Below, piece by piece: positions 56,092 through 64,000 of a stretch of DNA of 64,000 bases. This DNA is from Eudorina sp. 2006-703-Eu-15 (Eukaryota; Chlorophyta; Chlorophyceae; Chlamydomonadales; Volvocaceae): NCBI GenBank assembly GCA_003117195.1, contig BDSI01000101.1:1-64000 (forward strand), in the 5' to 3' direction. Below the pieces are notes generated by a model. The model was not told the DNA's origin and did no database searches. It saw only the letters and a program-made list of their open reading frames with translations. Numbering within the stretch: the first letter of the stretch is position 1; every line of letters begins with the position of its first letter. The position numbers and the translations under genes are program-made.

Positions 56092-57474
56092 TCACACCCG
56101 GCGACGGGTACCGTCAGGCGCATCATGCCGGTGAGGATCCAGATATCGCTTTAGAGTACCGGTGCTACGCAGCTGGCTCAGGGTCAGCAACGAGGCGGCG
56201 TCCGAGCCCTGCTGGGCAGCATGCTGCAAAGCACCCCGGCGGAAACTATGACACGTTTCACCATCATACAGACCCGCACCCTGCAAGTGATGCCGCAATC
56301 GGTAAGTCAAACCAGAGCTACTCATCGTTGCCTCCGCAAAACCCTGGTGGTCCCGGCGCAGAGGCCGGAAGAAATACCCCGAGATCGGGCTACCGGGCGG
56401 GGCACCTGCCGCGACGCAGGCCTGCATGTACTCAGCCAACGCCCGCACGAAGCAATCCTGCGGATCCGCGGCTGGCTCGATCATTACGGGAGGCGCTCGG
56501 ACTCCCTGGTATGTCTTGGTACCCAACTGAGACAACAAATGGAAACCCGGCGGGTACACCGAGAGCACCGATAGCGGGAACCCGCCGTATGGCCGCCGAG
56601 GATTGGCTGGATCCCGGAAGTCGCTGAGACACAGTTTCCCGCAATCATGGCCGCGGGTGGTGGTGCACCACATGAACACAAAACACGACAGGTCTCGCAG
56701 CAACAAAAGCCGGTCGAGGACGGGGGCAACGGCGGCGGCGGCACGCAAGAACCGCAGCAAACCCCGATACTTGGTATAGCTCAAAGGGACAGCAGACCGT
56801 TCCTCGAACCCCTCCTCCACAGCCAGGCGGCCATACCCCTTACGGTACAGCTTTACATCCAACGAGGCACAGGGATTACCCACACACGCCAATTCATCGT
56901 AGGTGGCACCGCGGCCCAACAAGCGGAATTGCGTGGACAGATGAGACAGCTGCCCCAGCACGGTCTGGGGCGCTAGAACCCGACCCGGGATGCTGTGACG
57001 CGGAATCCAGTAGCCATGCACGTACGCCAAAACATGCTCTGGTGAGCAAGTGATCAGCGTGGCGCCGTCCCCGTTCCGCTGGAGCCAGGCGCTGAACTCC
57101 TCCAGCGCAGCGTCACGCCGGCGGTTGGTATCGGACGCCCAGGCACGCTGCTGTACGCCCAAAACTTGCTGGAGCGTATCGCGCAGTGACTCGGGAGGAT
57201 CGGGACTGGGCGCCCGGGCTCCGGAGGTGGCCGCAACAACAGCGGCCACCCGCTCTTCGCGCAACTCTCGCAAGGTAGGCACTGGAGGCACCTGCGCCAC
57301 GGACGCACCAGGGTTATGAACGCAGAGAGCGCAGAGGCCGAGATGCCAGAACCGCACCAGCGGACGGGGCTGAGACACGTCGCACGGGAGCGAAGAACCC
57401 ACGGCGCCGCGACGCTCCGTAATAAGCGCCGCCAGAGCCTCCGGAAGAGAGATAAGCGCCGCCAGAGCTTCCGG
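56092..57474 (-). CDS. Tyrosine recombinase of the DIRS/PAT-like element, N-terminus missing
   Basis: This is the only copy with both halves of the enzyme. Catalytic residues are visible as the first Arg (in CTTTRGHDCGKL, codon 56653-56655), HxxR in CHSFRRG (His codon 56248-56250) and the nucleophile Tyr in LKRYLDP (codon 56143-56145). An N-terminal SAM-like core-binding region precedes them. Such enzymes insert the circular DNA form of DIRS-type elements without target duplication. The frame has no ATG before the catalytic domain and stays open up to the LINE sequence at about 57474, so the true start is cut off. A 30-bp tandem repeat sits at this end. The gene is antisense to the RT polyprotein and convergent with the 188-codon ORF. 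Confidence 0.9.
   Translation of the reverse strand, partial: PEALAALISLPEALAALITERRGAVGSSLPCDVSQPRPLVRFWHLGLCALCVHNPGASVAQVPPVPTLRELREERVAAVVAATSGARAPSPDPPESLRDTLQQVLGVQQRAWASDTNRRRDAALEEFSAWLQRNGDGATLITCSPEHVLAYVHGYWIPRHSIPGRVLAPQTVLGQLSHLSTQFRLLGRGATYDELACVGNPCASLDVKLYRKGYGRLAVEEGFEERSAVPLSYTKYRGLLRFLRAAAAVAPVLDRLLLLRDLSCFVFMWCTTTRGHDCGKLCLSDFRDPANPRRPYGGFPLSVLSVYPPGFHLLSQLGTKTYQGVRAPPVMIEPAADPQDCFVRALAEYMQACVAAGAPPGSPISGYFFRPLRRDHQGFAEATMSSSGLTYRLRHHLQGAGLYDGETCHSFRRGALQHAAQQGSDAASLLTLSQLRSTGTLKRYLDPHRHDAPDGTRRRV
57422..57474. repeat. Short direct repeat (23 bp, spacing 30) at the element's right end
   Basis: ATAAGCGCCGCCAGAGC plus a further TCCGG occurs at 57422-57444 and 57452-57474 with one difference. 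The 30-bp spacing keeps the minus-strand recombinase frame, so it reads as a duplicated 10-codon block (PEALAALI). The last bases overlap the start of the LINE sequence. Confidence 0.75.
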
Positions 57475-58420
57475 TTTGTGTAGGGCAGTAGTGAAAGGGG
57501 GTTTCAGAGGGGCTTTGTGGGGGGGCCTCGAGAGTGCTGGGGTCTAGGGGGCCCAGTGTTGTAGGGGTAGGTGAGGGCCTCCAGGTTTGGGTTGGAGAGG
57601 GAGGGGTGTGCCTGCTTGCTGCGCCCCGCAGGGTACCAGCCCTGGACGTTTCCCTTGCTCGTGGCGTGCTCGTGCTCTGCCGGGCCGGCGTCTGTTGGCG
57701 TGGCTGGTGGAGCGGCGCCCTGTTGTGCGGCCCTGCGGTGTGCTCGTGCTCGAGACCCTACCGAGCGGCACCCGGGTTCAGCCGTGACGTGCTTGGCGCC
57801 TTGGTGTGCTCGTGCCCTGGCCTCCTGTGCCTTGGGCGGCACCTCGGTGCTTTTGGGTTCGTGCGAGCCTGGGGGGTCGTTTTTGGGGGGTGGGGGGTTT
57901 CGGTTCCTTCTGTTGGGCGGTCTGGTGTGTCTCCTTCTGTTGAGAGTTCCGGTGTTCTCTGGGGCTGCTGCAGGTTGTTGCTTCCGTTGTTTGCTTTGTG
58001 TCTTCTGTGGCTGCTGCAGTTGGGTGTTGCCCTGCTTCTTTGGGTGGTGTTTGCCTCGTTGCTGTGTTCTGGTTTTGTAGCTGTTTTTTCTTTTCTTTTT
58101 TTTGCTTTTTGTTGTTTGTTGGTGGGTGGGTCGTCTTTGGCCTTCCGTCTCGCCTGGTGGCCTGGAGTAGGAGGTGCGGCCTTGTTGTGCCGTTTTGCCG
58201 CTTTGGGAGCTTTTCTCTCCCTCTGCCGCCCTGTCCCTGTCCCCGTCCTGTCTGTGAGGTTGGCGTTGCTTGGTTCCCTTTCCTTCTGGTTGGTGCCTCT
58301 GGGGCTCGGTTGCGGTGTGGTGGTCTTTGCTTGCCGTCTGGCCTTCTTCCCGGCTTGCTGCTTGGTCTGCTTCCGTCCCTTTGTCCTTGTAACGTCCCTC
58401 TCAGAAAAAAAAAAAAAAAA
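57467..58420 (+). mobile_element. LINE 3'UTR copy, nearly complete
   Basis: It begins near the start of the 3'UTR, joined to the recombinase gene through a shared TTCCGG, and ends in poly(A) at 58405-58420. Several private changes mark it as a variant, for example near 57510 and 57590. Confidence 0.9.
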
Positions 58421-59694
58421 CCCAAGCCCGGCGGGTCTGGCGGTTCAGGCGGGTCAGGTGGGTCTGGCAGGTCAGGTGGGTCCGGCGGGGCGGGTGGGTC
58501 CACGGGGGCCAGCTGATCTGGTAGGTCCGGCGGGCTCCCTTGCAGCGGCCCTGCGGGGTGGTGGTTGATGAAGGTAGATGGCCCAGCTGTCGAGGGGCCT
58601 GCCCCTGGGTCCCCCCGGCTGTGAGGACGCCGCTGAGTTGCCGGCAGCTGAGTGACACTGGCTGTGAACGGGGAGAGTGGGTTGCAACGTGGCCGCATCC
58701 AGGCTGCAGGCTGGACTGGGTGCATCCTGAACCAGCTGCTATGGCTGGGGGCCCGATTGGCTGCATGCTGCCGTCTCCATTCCTCCTCCAGGACCGTGAG
58801 TGCACTGCGATTACCCGGGAGTGTAGGCCACGCAGCGGGCGTCAGGGGTCCTGGGCCGTGGTCTCCCAAAGCCAGGCGTGCAGCTGTGAGACGGCGGCGG
58901 GTTTCGCAGACTGTGTAGTGTACCAGTGGCAGGGTGCCATGGCCATGACTGAGGGGGTGGCACTGCACCTCGCTCCAGGGGCCCAGGAGCTGGTTCTCGG
59001 TTGGCCACAAGGCCGGCCGCTCAGCCGGCGGGGCAGCCTGGTACGCCAACCGCTCCGCCAGGGACCAGAAGCGGCGCGGCTTTTTGCCTGGCAGGACACA
59101 GGCCGCCAGCCACGCGTCAGGGGCCGCTGGCCCGGCCGCTGTTGGTTCAGGGGTGACGAGGCGGCCGCTGGGCAGGGCAGCCAGTAGAGCTCCGGACGGG
59201 CTGCGGACCCAGTTGCTGTCCAGTGACACTTGCCAATTTGCTGCTTCCGGAAGTTCTGCGGTGAGGAGGCCACCTGGCAGGAGCTGGTGCCAGTCTGGAG
59301 GCACGGCGGCCAGCACAGCCTGCAGTTGGGGGTCACGCTGGGCCAGGGCAGGGGCTGCACGCAGGGCTGCCATGGTGCACGGTGCGTCGATGGGTCCGCC
59401 CTCAGGCATACCGGGGGGCTGGAACGGCTGTCCTGTCACTGGGTCCCGAAGGGCTGCATTGTAGTACAGGCGGCTCATGCAGCAGCGCCCGCGCGTCAGT
59501 GCCCTCAGGGTAAGGCAGCCGGCAGGGCTGTGAGGCCCGGAAGGATGTCACCAGGCTGGCCAGGTACGGGGGCAGGTTTGCCGGTGGGTCCACCGTCCCA
59601 TACACCCAACCCCAGCCGGCGGTCCCCCGGGGGGCCCAGTTAGCGAAGAGGGAGCGCATGATCAGCTTCCAGGGCTGCCGGCCTGGTTGGGCTA
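58421..59694 (-). mobile_element. LINE ORF2 fragment (post-RT region)
   Basis: From the Pro-Asp linker (58421) to the segment just after the RT domain (59694), read on the minus strand. The frame is open apart from a shift near 59470. At 59694 it changes abruptly into G/T-rich satellite. Confidence 0.88.
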
Positions 59695-59790
59695 AGTGCG
59701 CCGGGTCGGTTTGTAATTGGTCGGGTCGGTTATGGCGCGGTGGGGGTTGTTGATCGGTTAGGGGTCGCACGGGTCGGTTGAGTTGCTTAG
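59695..59790. repeat. G/T-rich satellite fragment
   Basis: It matches 62600-62703 closely (GGTCGGTTTGTAATTGG and following), and is then interrupted by a LINE tail. Confidence 0.85.
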
Positions 59791-59926
59791 AGGTTGGTGC
59801 CTCTGGGGCTCGGTTGCGGTGTGGTGGTCTTCGCTTGCCGTCTGGCCTTCTTCCCGGCTTGCTGCTTGGTCTGCTTCCGTCCCTTTGTCCTTGTAACGTC
59901 CCTCTCAGAAAAAAAAAAAAAAAAAA
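59791..59926 (+). mobile_element. 5'-truncated LINE tail, ~118 bp
   Basis: Inserted in the satellite at AGAGGTTG and ending in poly(A) at 59909-59926. Confidence 0.92.
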
Positions 59927-60358
59927 CCCCCAAAACAGGCACCCCCCACCCACAGGAACCCAAGGAACGCCAAGGTGCCGCCCAGGGCACTGAAGGCCAG
60001 GGCACGAGCACACCGAGGCACCACGCACGACACAGCCAACCCTGGGTGCCGCTCGGAAGGGGTCCGAGCACGAGCACACCGCAGGGCCACACAACAGGGC
60101 TTGCTGCTTGGTCTGCTTCCGTCCCTTTGTCCTTGTAACGTCCCTCTCAGAAAAAAAAAAACAGGGCGCCGCTCTACCAGGCAAGCCAGCAGGTGCCAGC
60201 CTGGCCGAGCACGAGCACGCCACGAGCAAAGGGACGTGTCCTGGTCCGTCACCCTGCGGCACCACAGCCAGGGCCCCCACCTCCCCGCCCCATCCCTCCC
60301 TCGCCAACCTAGCAAAGGGGGCCCTCAGTCCCACAACACCGCCTCCCCTAGACCCCGT
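59927..60358 (-). mobile_element. Diverged LINE 3'UTR fragment, interrupted
   Basis: It aligns along its length with the standard 3'UTR but with many substitutions and small indels (compare 59960-60090 with 14070-14190). It is a second, older or separate subfamily. A plus-strand tail is inserted at 60101-60161. Confidence 0.82.
60101..60161 (+). mobile_element. Short LINE tail (50 bp) with 7-bp target duplication
   Basis: The insert is TTGCTGCTTGG through CTCAG plus poly(A). ACAGGGC is present at 60094-60100 and again at 60161-60167. Confidence 0.92.
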
Positions 60359-60408
60359 TTTGGGTCGTTTTGGTTCGGTTGTGGACTGGTCGGTCGGTTG
60401 TGTGCCGG
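60359..60408. repeat. G/T-rich satellite fragment
   Basis: About 50 bp of GGTCGGT-type sequence between a diverged LINE 3'UTR and a LINE tail. Confidence 0.7.
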
Positions 60409-60698
60409 TTTTTTTTTTTTTTTTTCTGAGAGGGACGTTACAAGGACAAAGGGACTGAAGCAGACCAAGCAGCAAGCCGGGAAGAAGGCCAGACGGCAAG
60501 CAAAGACCACCACACCGCAACCGAGCCCCAGAGGCACCAACCAGAAGGAAAGGGAACCAAGCAACGCCAACCTCACAGACAGGACGGGGACAGGGACAGG
60601 GCGGCAGAGGGAGAGAAAAGCTCCCAAAGCGGCAAAACGGCACAACAAGGCCGCACCTCCTACTCCAGGCCAACAGGCGAGACGGAAGGCCAAAGACG
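60409..60698 (-). mobile_element. 5'-truncated LINE tail, ~273 bp
   Basis: Poly(T) 60409-60425 and standard-subfamily 3'UTR, inserted in the G/T-rich satellite. Confidence 0.92.
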
Positions 60699-61811
60699 GT
60701 GTGGTCTGTCATGGTGCGTGGGGGTCGTTGGGGTCGGTTAGGGGTCGGTCCGCTTGGTTGGGGGTCGGTGTCGTTGGTTGAGTCGGTTGAGGATTGGTCA
60801 GATTGATTGAGGGTCAATCGGGTTGTTGGGGGTCGTTTGGGGTCGGTCGGGTTGTTAGGGCGGTTGGTCGGGTCGGTAAGGGGTTGTAGGGGTCGATTTA
60901 GGATTGATCGGCGGGTCAGTTGGAGGTCGGTGCAATCGGTTAGGGTCGGGCGAGTCCGTTGGGTATGTTGGGGATCAGTCGGGTCGGTTATGAAGAAGTC
61001 GGGTCGGTTGGGTTTTTTTTTTGGGTCGGTTTGGGGGTTGCACGGGTAAGTTGGTTTAATTGGGGATCGGTCGGGTCGGTTGGATGCCGGTCGGGTCGGT
61101 CATACATACAGCGGTGGAAGTCGTCGGGGTCGGTTGGGGGTCGGTCTGGTTGGTTGGGGGTCGTTCGGGTCAGTTTGGTGTCGGAGGGGTCGTTTGGGGT
61201 CGAATCGGGTTGTTGGGAGTTTGTCAGGTCGGTTAGGCGTTGGATTGGTCATTTTGAGATTTGTTGGGTCGGTTAAGGGTCGTTGCGGTCGGTTATGGTG
61301 CGGTGGGGGTCGGCATAGTCGTGGTAAGGTATGTCTGGTTGGGCTAAGGTCGGCTTGGGGTCGGTTTGGTCGGTTGCGCCTGTTGGAGGTCGGTGAGGTT
61401 GGTTGGAGGTTAGTCGGGTTTGTTGAAGGTCGGTAGAGTAGTCTGGGGTGTGGGGTCGATCGGGTTAGTTGGGGGTCGTTGTGGTCGGGTCGGTTTCGAA
61501 TTGGTTGAGTCGTTTGGGGATCGATCGGTCGGGTCGGAAATGGGGCAGTCGGTTCGATTGGGTGCCGGTCGGGTCGGTCGTGGTGCGTGGGGGTCGTTGG
61601 GGTCGGTTGGGGGTCGGTCCGGTTGGTTGGGGGTCGGTGTCGTCGGTTGAGTCGGTTGAGGATCGGTCGAGTTGATCGTCAGTCGAGGTGGTTGGGGGTC
61701 TGTGGGGTCGTTTGGGGTCGGACATGTTGTTGGGGGTGTGGTCAGGTCGGTTGGGGTCGGATGGGTCGGTACCACCCGACCAACTCAACCGACGAGCAAA
61801 CCGTGTCACTG
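60699..61811. repeat. G/T-rich, strand-asymmetric satellite
   Basis: Degenerate GGTCGGT, GGTTGGT and GGGGGTCG words fill the plus strand, with very few C except in TCG. Longer modules recur: 61285-61510 resembles 62135-62345, and 60705-60830 resembles 61570-61700 and 62755-62830. Near 61765-61800 the strand bias flips to C/A-rich through a GGTCGG/CCGACC hairpin. Long open frames here are a by-product of composition. Confidence 0.85.
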
Positions 61812-61936
61812 ACCTCTGGGGCTCGGTTGCGGTTTTGTGGTGTTCGGCTTGCTGTGTCGCTTTTTCCGGCTTGCTGCTTGGTCTGCTGCCGTCCCTTTGT
61901 CCTTGTAACGTCCCTCTCAGAAAAAAAAGAAAAAAA
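61812..61936 (+). mobile_element. Diverged LINE tail
   Basis: About 108 bp of 3' end with several differences from the common subfamily and an impure A tail (61920-61936), suggesting an older insertion. Confidence 0.8.
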
Positions 61937-62129
61937 TACCTGCTTGGCCACATGGACCCTGCCGATGAAACTGAGGCCATGCCACCGCCACACCTGCCCA
62001 ATGTTGTTCAGCCGTTGGAAGCGGCTGGCGTAGCAGAGGTTGGCCGCCAGGGTGGTGTCAGTGGTGAGCGGTACCCCCAGGTGGCGGGGTTGCTCCTCCC
62101 CGGGAGGAGGAAATTTGGCGCCCGTTGCC
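61937..62129 (-). mobile_element. Diverged LINE ORF2 fragment (RT thumb)
   Basis: It matches 37185-37380 with scattered substitutions. Many are in third positions, as expected for a related but distinct subfamily that evolved under coding constraint. Confidence 0.82.
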
Positions 62130-62977
62130 CGTCGGTTATGGTGCGGTGGGGGTCGGCATAGTCGTCGTAAGGTCCGTCTGGTTGGGCAAAGGTCGGCTTG
62201 GGGTCGGTTTGGTCGGTTGTGTCTGTTGGAGGTCGGTCAGCTTGGTTGGCGGTTAGTCGGGTTTGTTGAAGGTACGGTGGAGTCGTCTGGGGTCGATCGG
62301 GTTAGTTGGGAGTCGTTGCAGTCGGGTCGGCTTCGAATTGGTTGAGTCGTTTGAGGTTTGGTGCGGTCGGTTGGGGGTCGGACGGGTCGTTTTGGTCGTT
62401 CGGGGATCGGTGAGGTCGGTTATGGTGTGGTGGGGATCGGATGGGTCGGTATGGGGTCAGTCGGATTGGTTGGGGGTCGGTCTGGTCAGATTTGTCGGTT
62501 GGGGGTCGGTCGGGTCTGTCTGGTTTGTTGGGGGTCGGTGGGGTCGGTGGGGGTCGGACGGGTTGTACAGGGGTCGGTTCGGTCGGTTGGGGTTGGTCGG
62601 GTCGGTTTGTAATTGGTCGGGTCGGTTATGGCGCGGTGGGGTTGTTGGGGGTCGGTGTGATCGGTTAGGGGTCGCACGGGTCGGTTGAGTTGCTTAGAGG
62701 TTGATCGGTCGGGTCGGTTATGGGGCAGTCGGGTCGGTTGGGTGCAGGTCAGGTCGGTCATGGTGCAGTGGGGGTCGTTGGGGTCGGTTGGGGGTCGGTC
62801 CGGTTGGTGGGGGGTCGTTAGGGTCCGTTGGGTTGGTTGGGGATCGAGTTGATTGGGGGATAATCGGGTTGGTTGGGGGTTGGTAGGGTCGTTTGGGTCG
62901 TTTGGGTTATTGGGGGTTCGTTGGGTTGGTTGGGGGTCGGTAGGGTCGTTTGGGATTGTTTGGGATTGTTTGGGTCG
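62130..62977. repeat. G/T-rich satellite, second block
   Basis: Same satellite as 60699-61811. It contains the intact form of the 59695-59790 module and the second copy of the 61285-61510 module. Confidence 0.85.
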
Positions 62978-63370
62978 TTTTTTTTTTTTCTGAGAGGGAC
63001 GTTACAAGGACAAAGGGACGGAAGCAGACCAAGCAGCAAGCCAGGAAGAGAGCCAGACGGCAAGCGAAGACCACCACACTGCGACCAAGCCCCAGAGGCA
63101 CCAACCAGGAGGAAAGGAAAAACCAAGCAACGCCAACCTCACAGACCGGACAGGGACAGGGACAGGGCCGCAGAGGGAAGAAAAACCTCCCTAAGCGGCA
63201 AAGAACGGCACAACAAGGCCGCACCGCCTACTCCAGGCCACCAGGCAAAGCAGAAGGGCTCACAGAACCCCCCACCAAACAGCAACGAACCAAAGAGGCA
63301 ACAAGGACAACACAACCCAAAGAAAAAAAAGAAGCAGGACAACACCCAACCACAGGTCCTGGAGGAGGAA
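62978..63370 (-). mobile_element. Diverged LINE tail and 3'UTR
   Basis: Poly(T) 62978-62989 and about 365 bp of 3'UTR with many differences from the common form. Its last ~16 bp (TCCTGGAGGAGGAA) match ORF2 in plus orientation and may be a separate remnant. Confidence 0.82.
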
Positions 63371-64000
63371 TTTTTTTTTTTGTTTTTCTGAGAGGGACGT
63401 TACAAGGACAAAGGGACGGAAGCAGACCAAGCAGCAAGCCGGGAAGAAGGCCAGACGGCAAGCAAAGACCACCACACCGCAACCGAGCCCCAGAGGCACC
63501 AACCAGAAGGAAAGGGAACCAAGCAACGCCAACCTCACAGACAGGACGGGGACAGGGACAGGGCGGCAGAGGGAGAGAAAAGCTCCCAAAGCGGCAAAAC
63601 GGCACAACAAGGCCGCACCTCCTACTCCAGGCCAACAGGCGAGACGGAAGGCCAAAGACGACCCACCCACCAACAAACAACAAAAGACACAAAAAAAAAA
63701 GAAAAGAAAAACAGCTACAAAACCAGAACACAGCAACGAGGCAAACACTACCCAAAGAAGCAGGGCAACACCCAACTGCAGCAGCCACAGAAGACACAAA
63801 GCAAACAAACGGAAGCAACAACCTGCAGCAGCCCCAGGGAACACCGGAACTCCCAACAGAAGGAGACACACCAGACCGCCCAACCGAAGGAACCCAAACC
63901 CCCCACCCCCAAAAACAGACCCCCCAGGCTCGCACAAACCCAAAAGCAACGAGGTGCCGCCCAAGGCACAGGAGGCCAGGGCACGAGCACACCAAGGCGC
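63371..64000 (-). mobile_element. LINE copy entering from beyond the window
   Basis: Poly(T) with one G at 63371-63387, then standard-subfamily 3'UTR continuing to the window edge. Its coding part, if any, lies outside. Confidence 0.92.

Larger units (their letters stand above)
42575..56538. repeat. Four head-to-tail 3.49-kb units inside the DIRS-like element
   Basis: Units are 42575-46064 (3,490 bp), 46065-49555 (3,491), 49556-53047 (3,492) and 53048-56538 (3,491). Each begins four codons after the RT IDD motif and ends inside the recombinase gene, between its first catalytic Arg and its HxxR. At the junctions ...ACAAC is fused to CGGCCGCAGG. Units 3 and 4 share substitutions not in 1 and 2 (Ala for Glu after AGK; Cys for Gly after DSQAA), so the last duplication involved them. 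Differences are otherwise mostly single bases in C or G runs. Confidence 0.96.
40937..57474. mobile_element. DIRS-superfamily (PAT/Kangaroo-type) retrotransposon with internal tandem amplification
   Basis: RT, RNase H and methyltransferase-like domains are on the plus strand, and a tyrosine recombinase is on the minus strand at the right end, converging on it. An inverted recombinase is the hallmark of Kangaroo of Volvox and related PAT-type elements. No LTRs, DDE integrase or protease are visible. An internal 3,491-bp segment occurs four times. The right end is cut by LINE sequence at about 57467-57474 and the left end merges into a 52-bp minisatellite, so the terminal split direct repeats expected for this group could not be identified. 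Confidence 0.88.

Noticed and set aside
60807..62886. Many Gly/Arg/Val/Ser-rich frames in the G/T-rich region
   Set aside because: They are translations of a degenerate satellite in several frames at once.
59695..62977. Telomere repeat array
   Set aside because: No TTTAGGG or TTTTAGGG units. The GGTCGGT words are degenerate.

Overview
The window is nuclear, repeat-dominated DNA from a eukaryote, most likely a chlorophyte green alga of the volvocine/Chlamydomonas lineage. Three things point there. (1) It is mostly very GC-rich with G/C-ending codons. (2) The LINE copies and the convergent spacers of the second element use TGTAA, the green-algal polyadenylation signal, placed just before the poly(A). 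(3) It carries a DIRS-superfamily element with the tyrosine recombinase inverted relative to RT, the arrangement known from Volvox Kangaroo and other PAT-type elements. No host gene, tRNA, rRNA or CRISPR array was recognised. Nearly everything is transposon or satellite.

Layout. 1-1147: less GC-rich, non-LINE flank with a (CA)26 microsatellite. 1148-2415: a gag-like (ORF1-like) reading frame, frameshifted and cut by LINE debris. 2416-39988: a dense nest of one LINE family in both orientations. The family ends in a ~1.0 kb 3'UTR whose last bases are TGTAA, 12 nt, then poly(A). Its ORF2 has an L1-like reverse transcriptase (catalytic box HADD) and a C-terminal CxxxxC...HxxxxC zinc finger carrying a Gln/Pro tract. 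All copies are 5' truncated and no endonuclease domain survives. The longest copy is 33832-38419 (minus). Insertions sit inside insertions, often with 5-9 bp target duplications, and some consist only of a few bases of 3' end plus poly(A). A ~1,014-bp piece of ORF2 has become a tandem array (27112-33737) with a dimeric higher-order period of ~2.81 kb, and a block around it is duplicated ~11.2 kb apart. Dense nests of such LINEs resemble the Zepp/ZeppL clusters that mark putative centromeres in Coccomyxa and Chlamydomonas.

39989-40936 is a 52-bp minisatellite. 40937-57474 is the DIRS/PAT-like element: plus-strand RT, RNase H and methyltransferase-like domains, two unrecognised small ORFs (145 and 188 codons), a convergent spacer with poly(A) signals for both strands, and a minus-strand tyrosine recombinase. 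An internal 3,491-bp segment is present four times head to tail. Only the first copy is joined to the RT catalytic core, and only the last to the recombinase N-terminal half. 57467-64000 returns to LINE copies, including a diverged subfamily, inserted into a strand-asymmetric G/T-rich satellite (59695-62977).

Working together: only the outermost parts of the DIRS-like element plus one repeat unit could supply a near-complete protein set, and the RT polyprotein there has a frameshift before the methyltransferase-like domain. The LINE family shows many insertions with intact tails and target duplications, so an active master copy existed recently, but it is not in this window.
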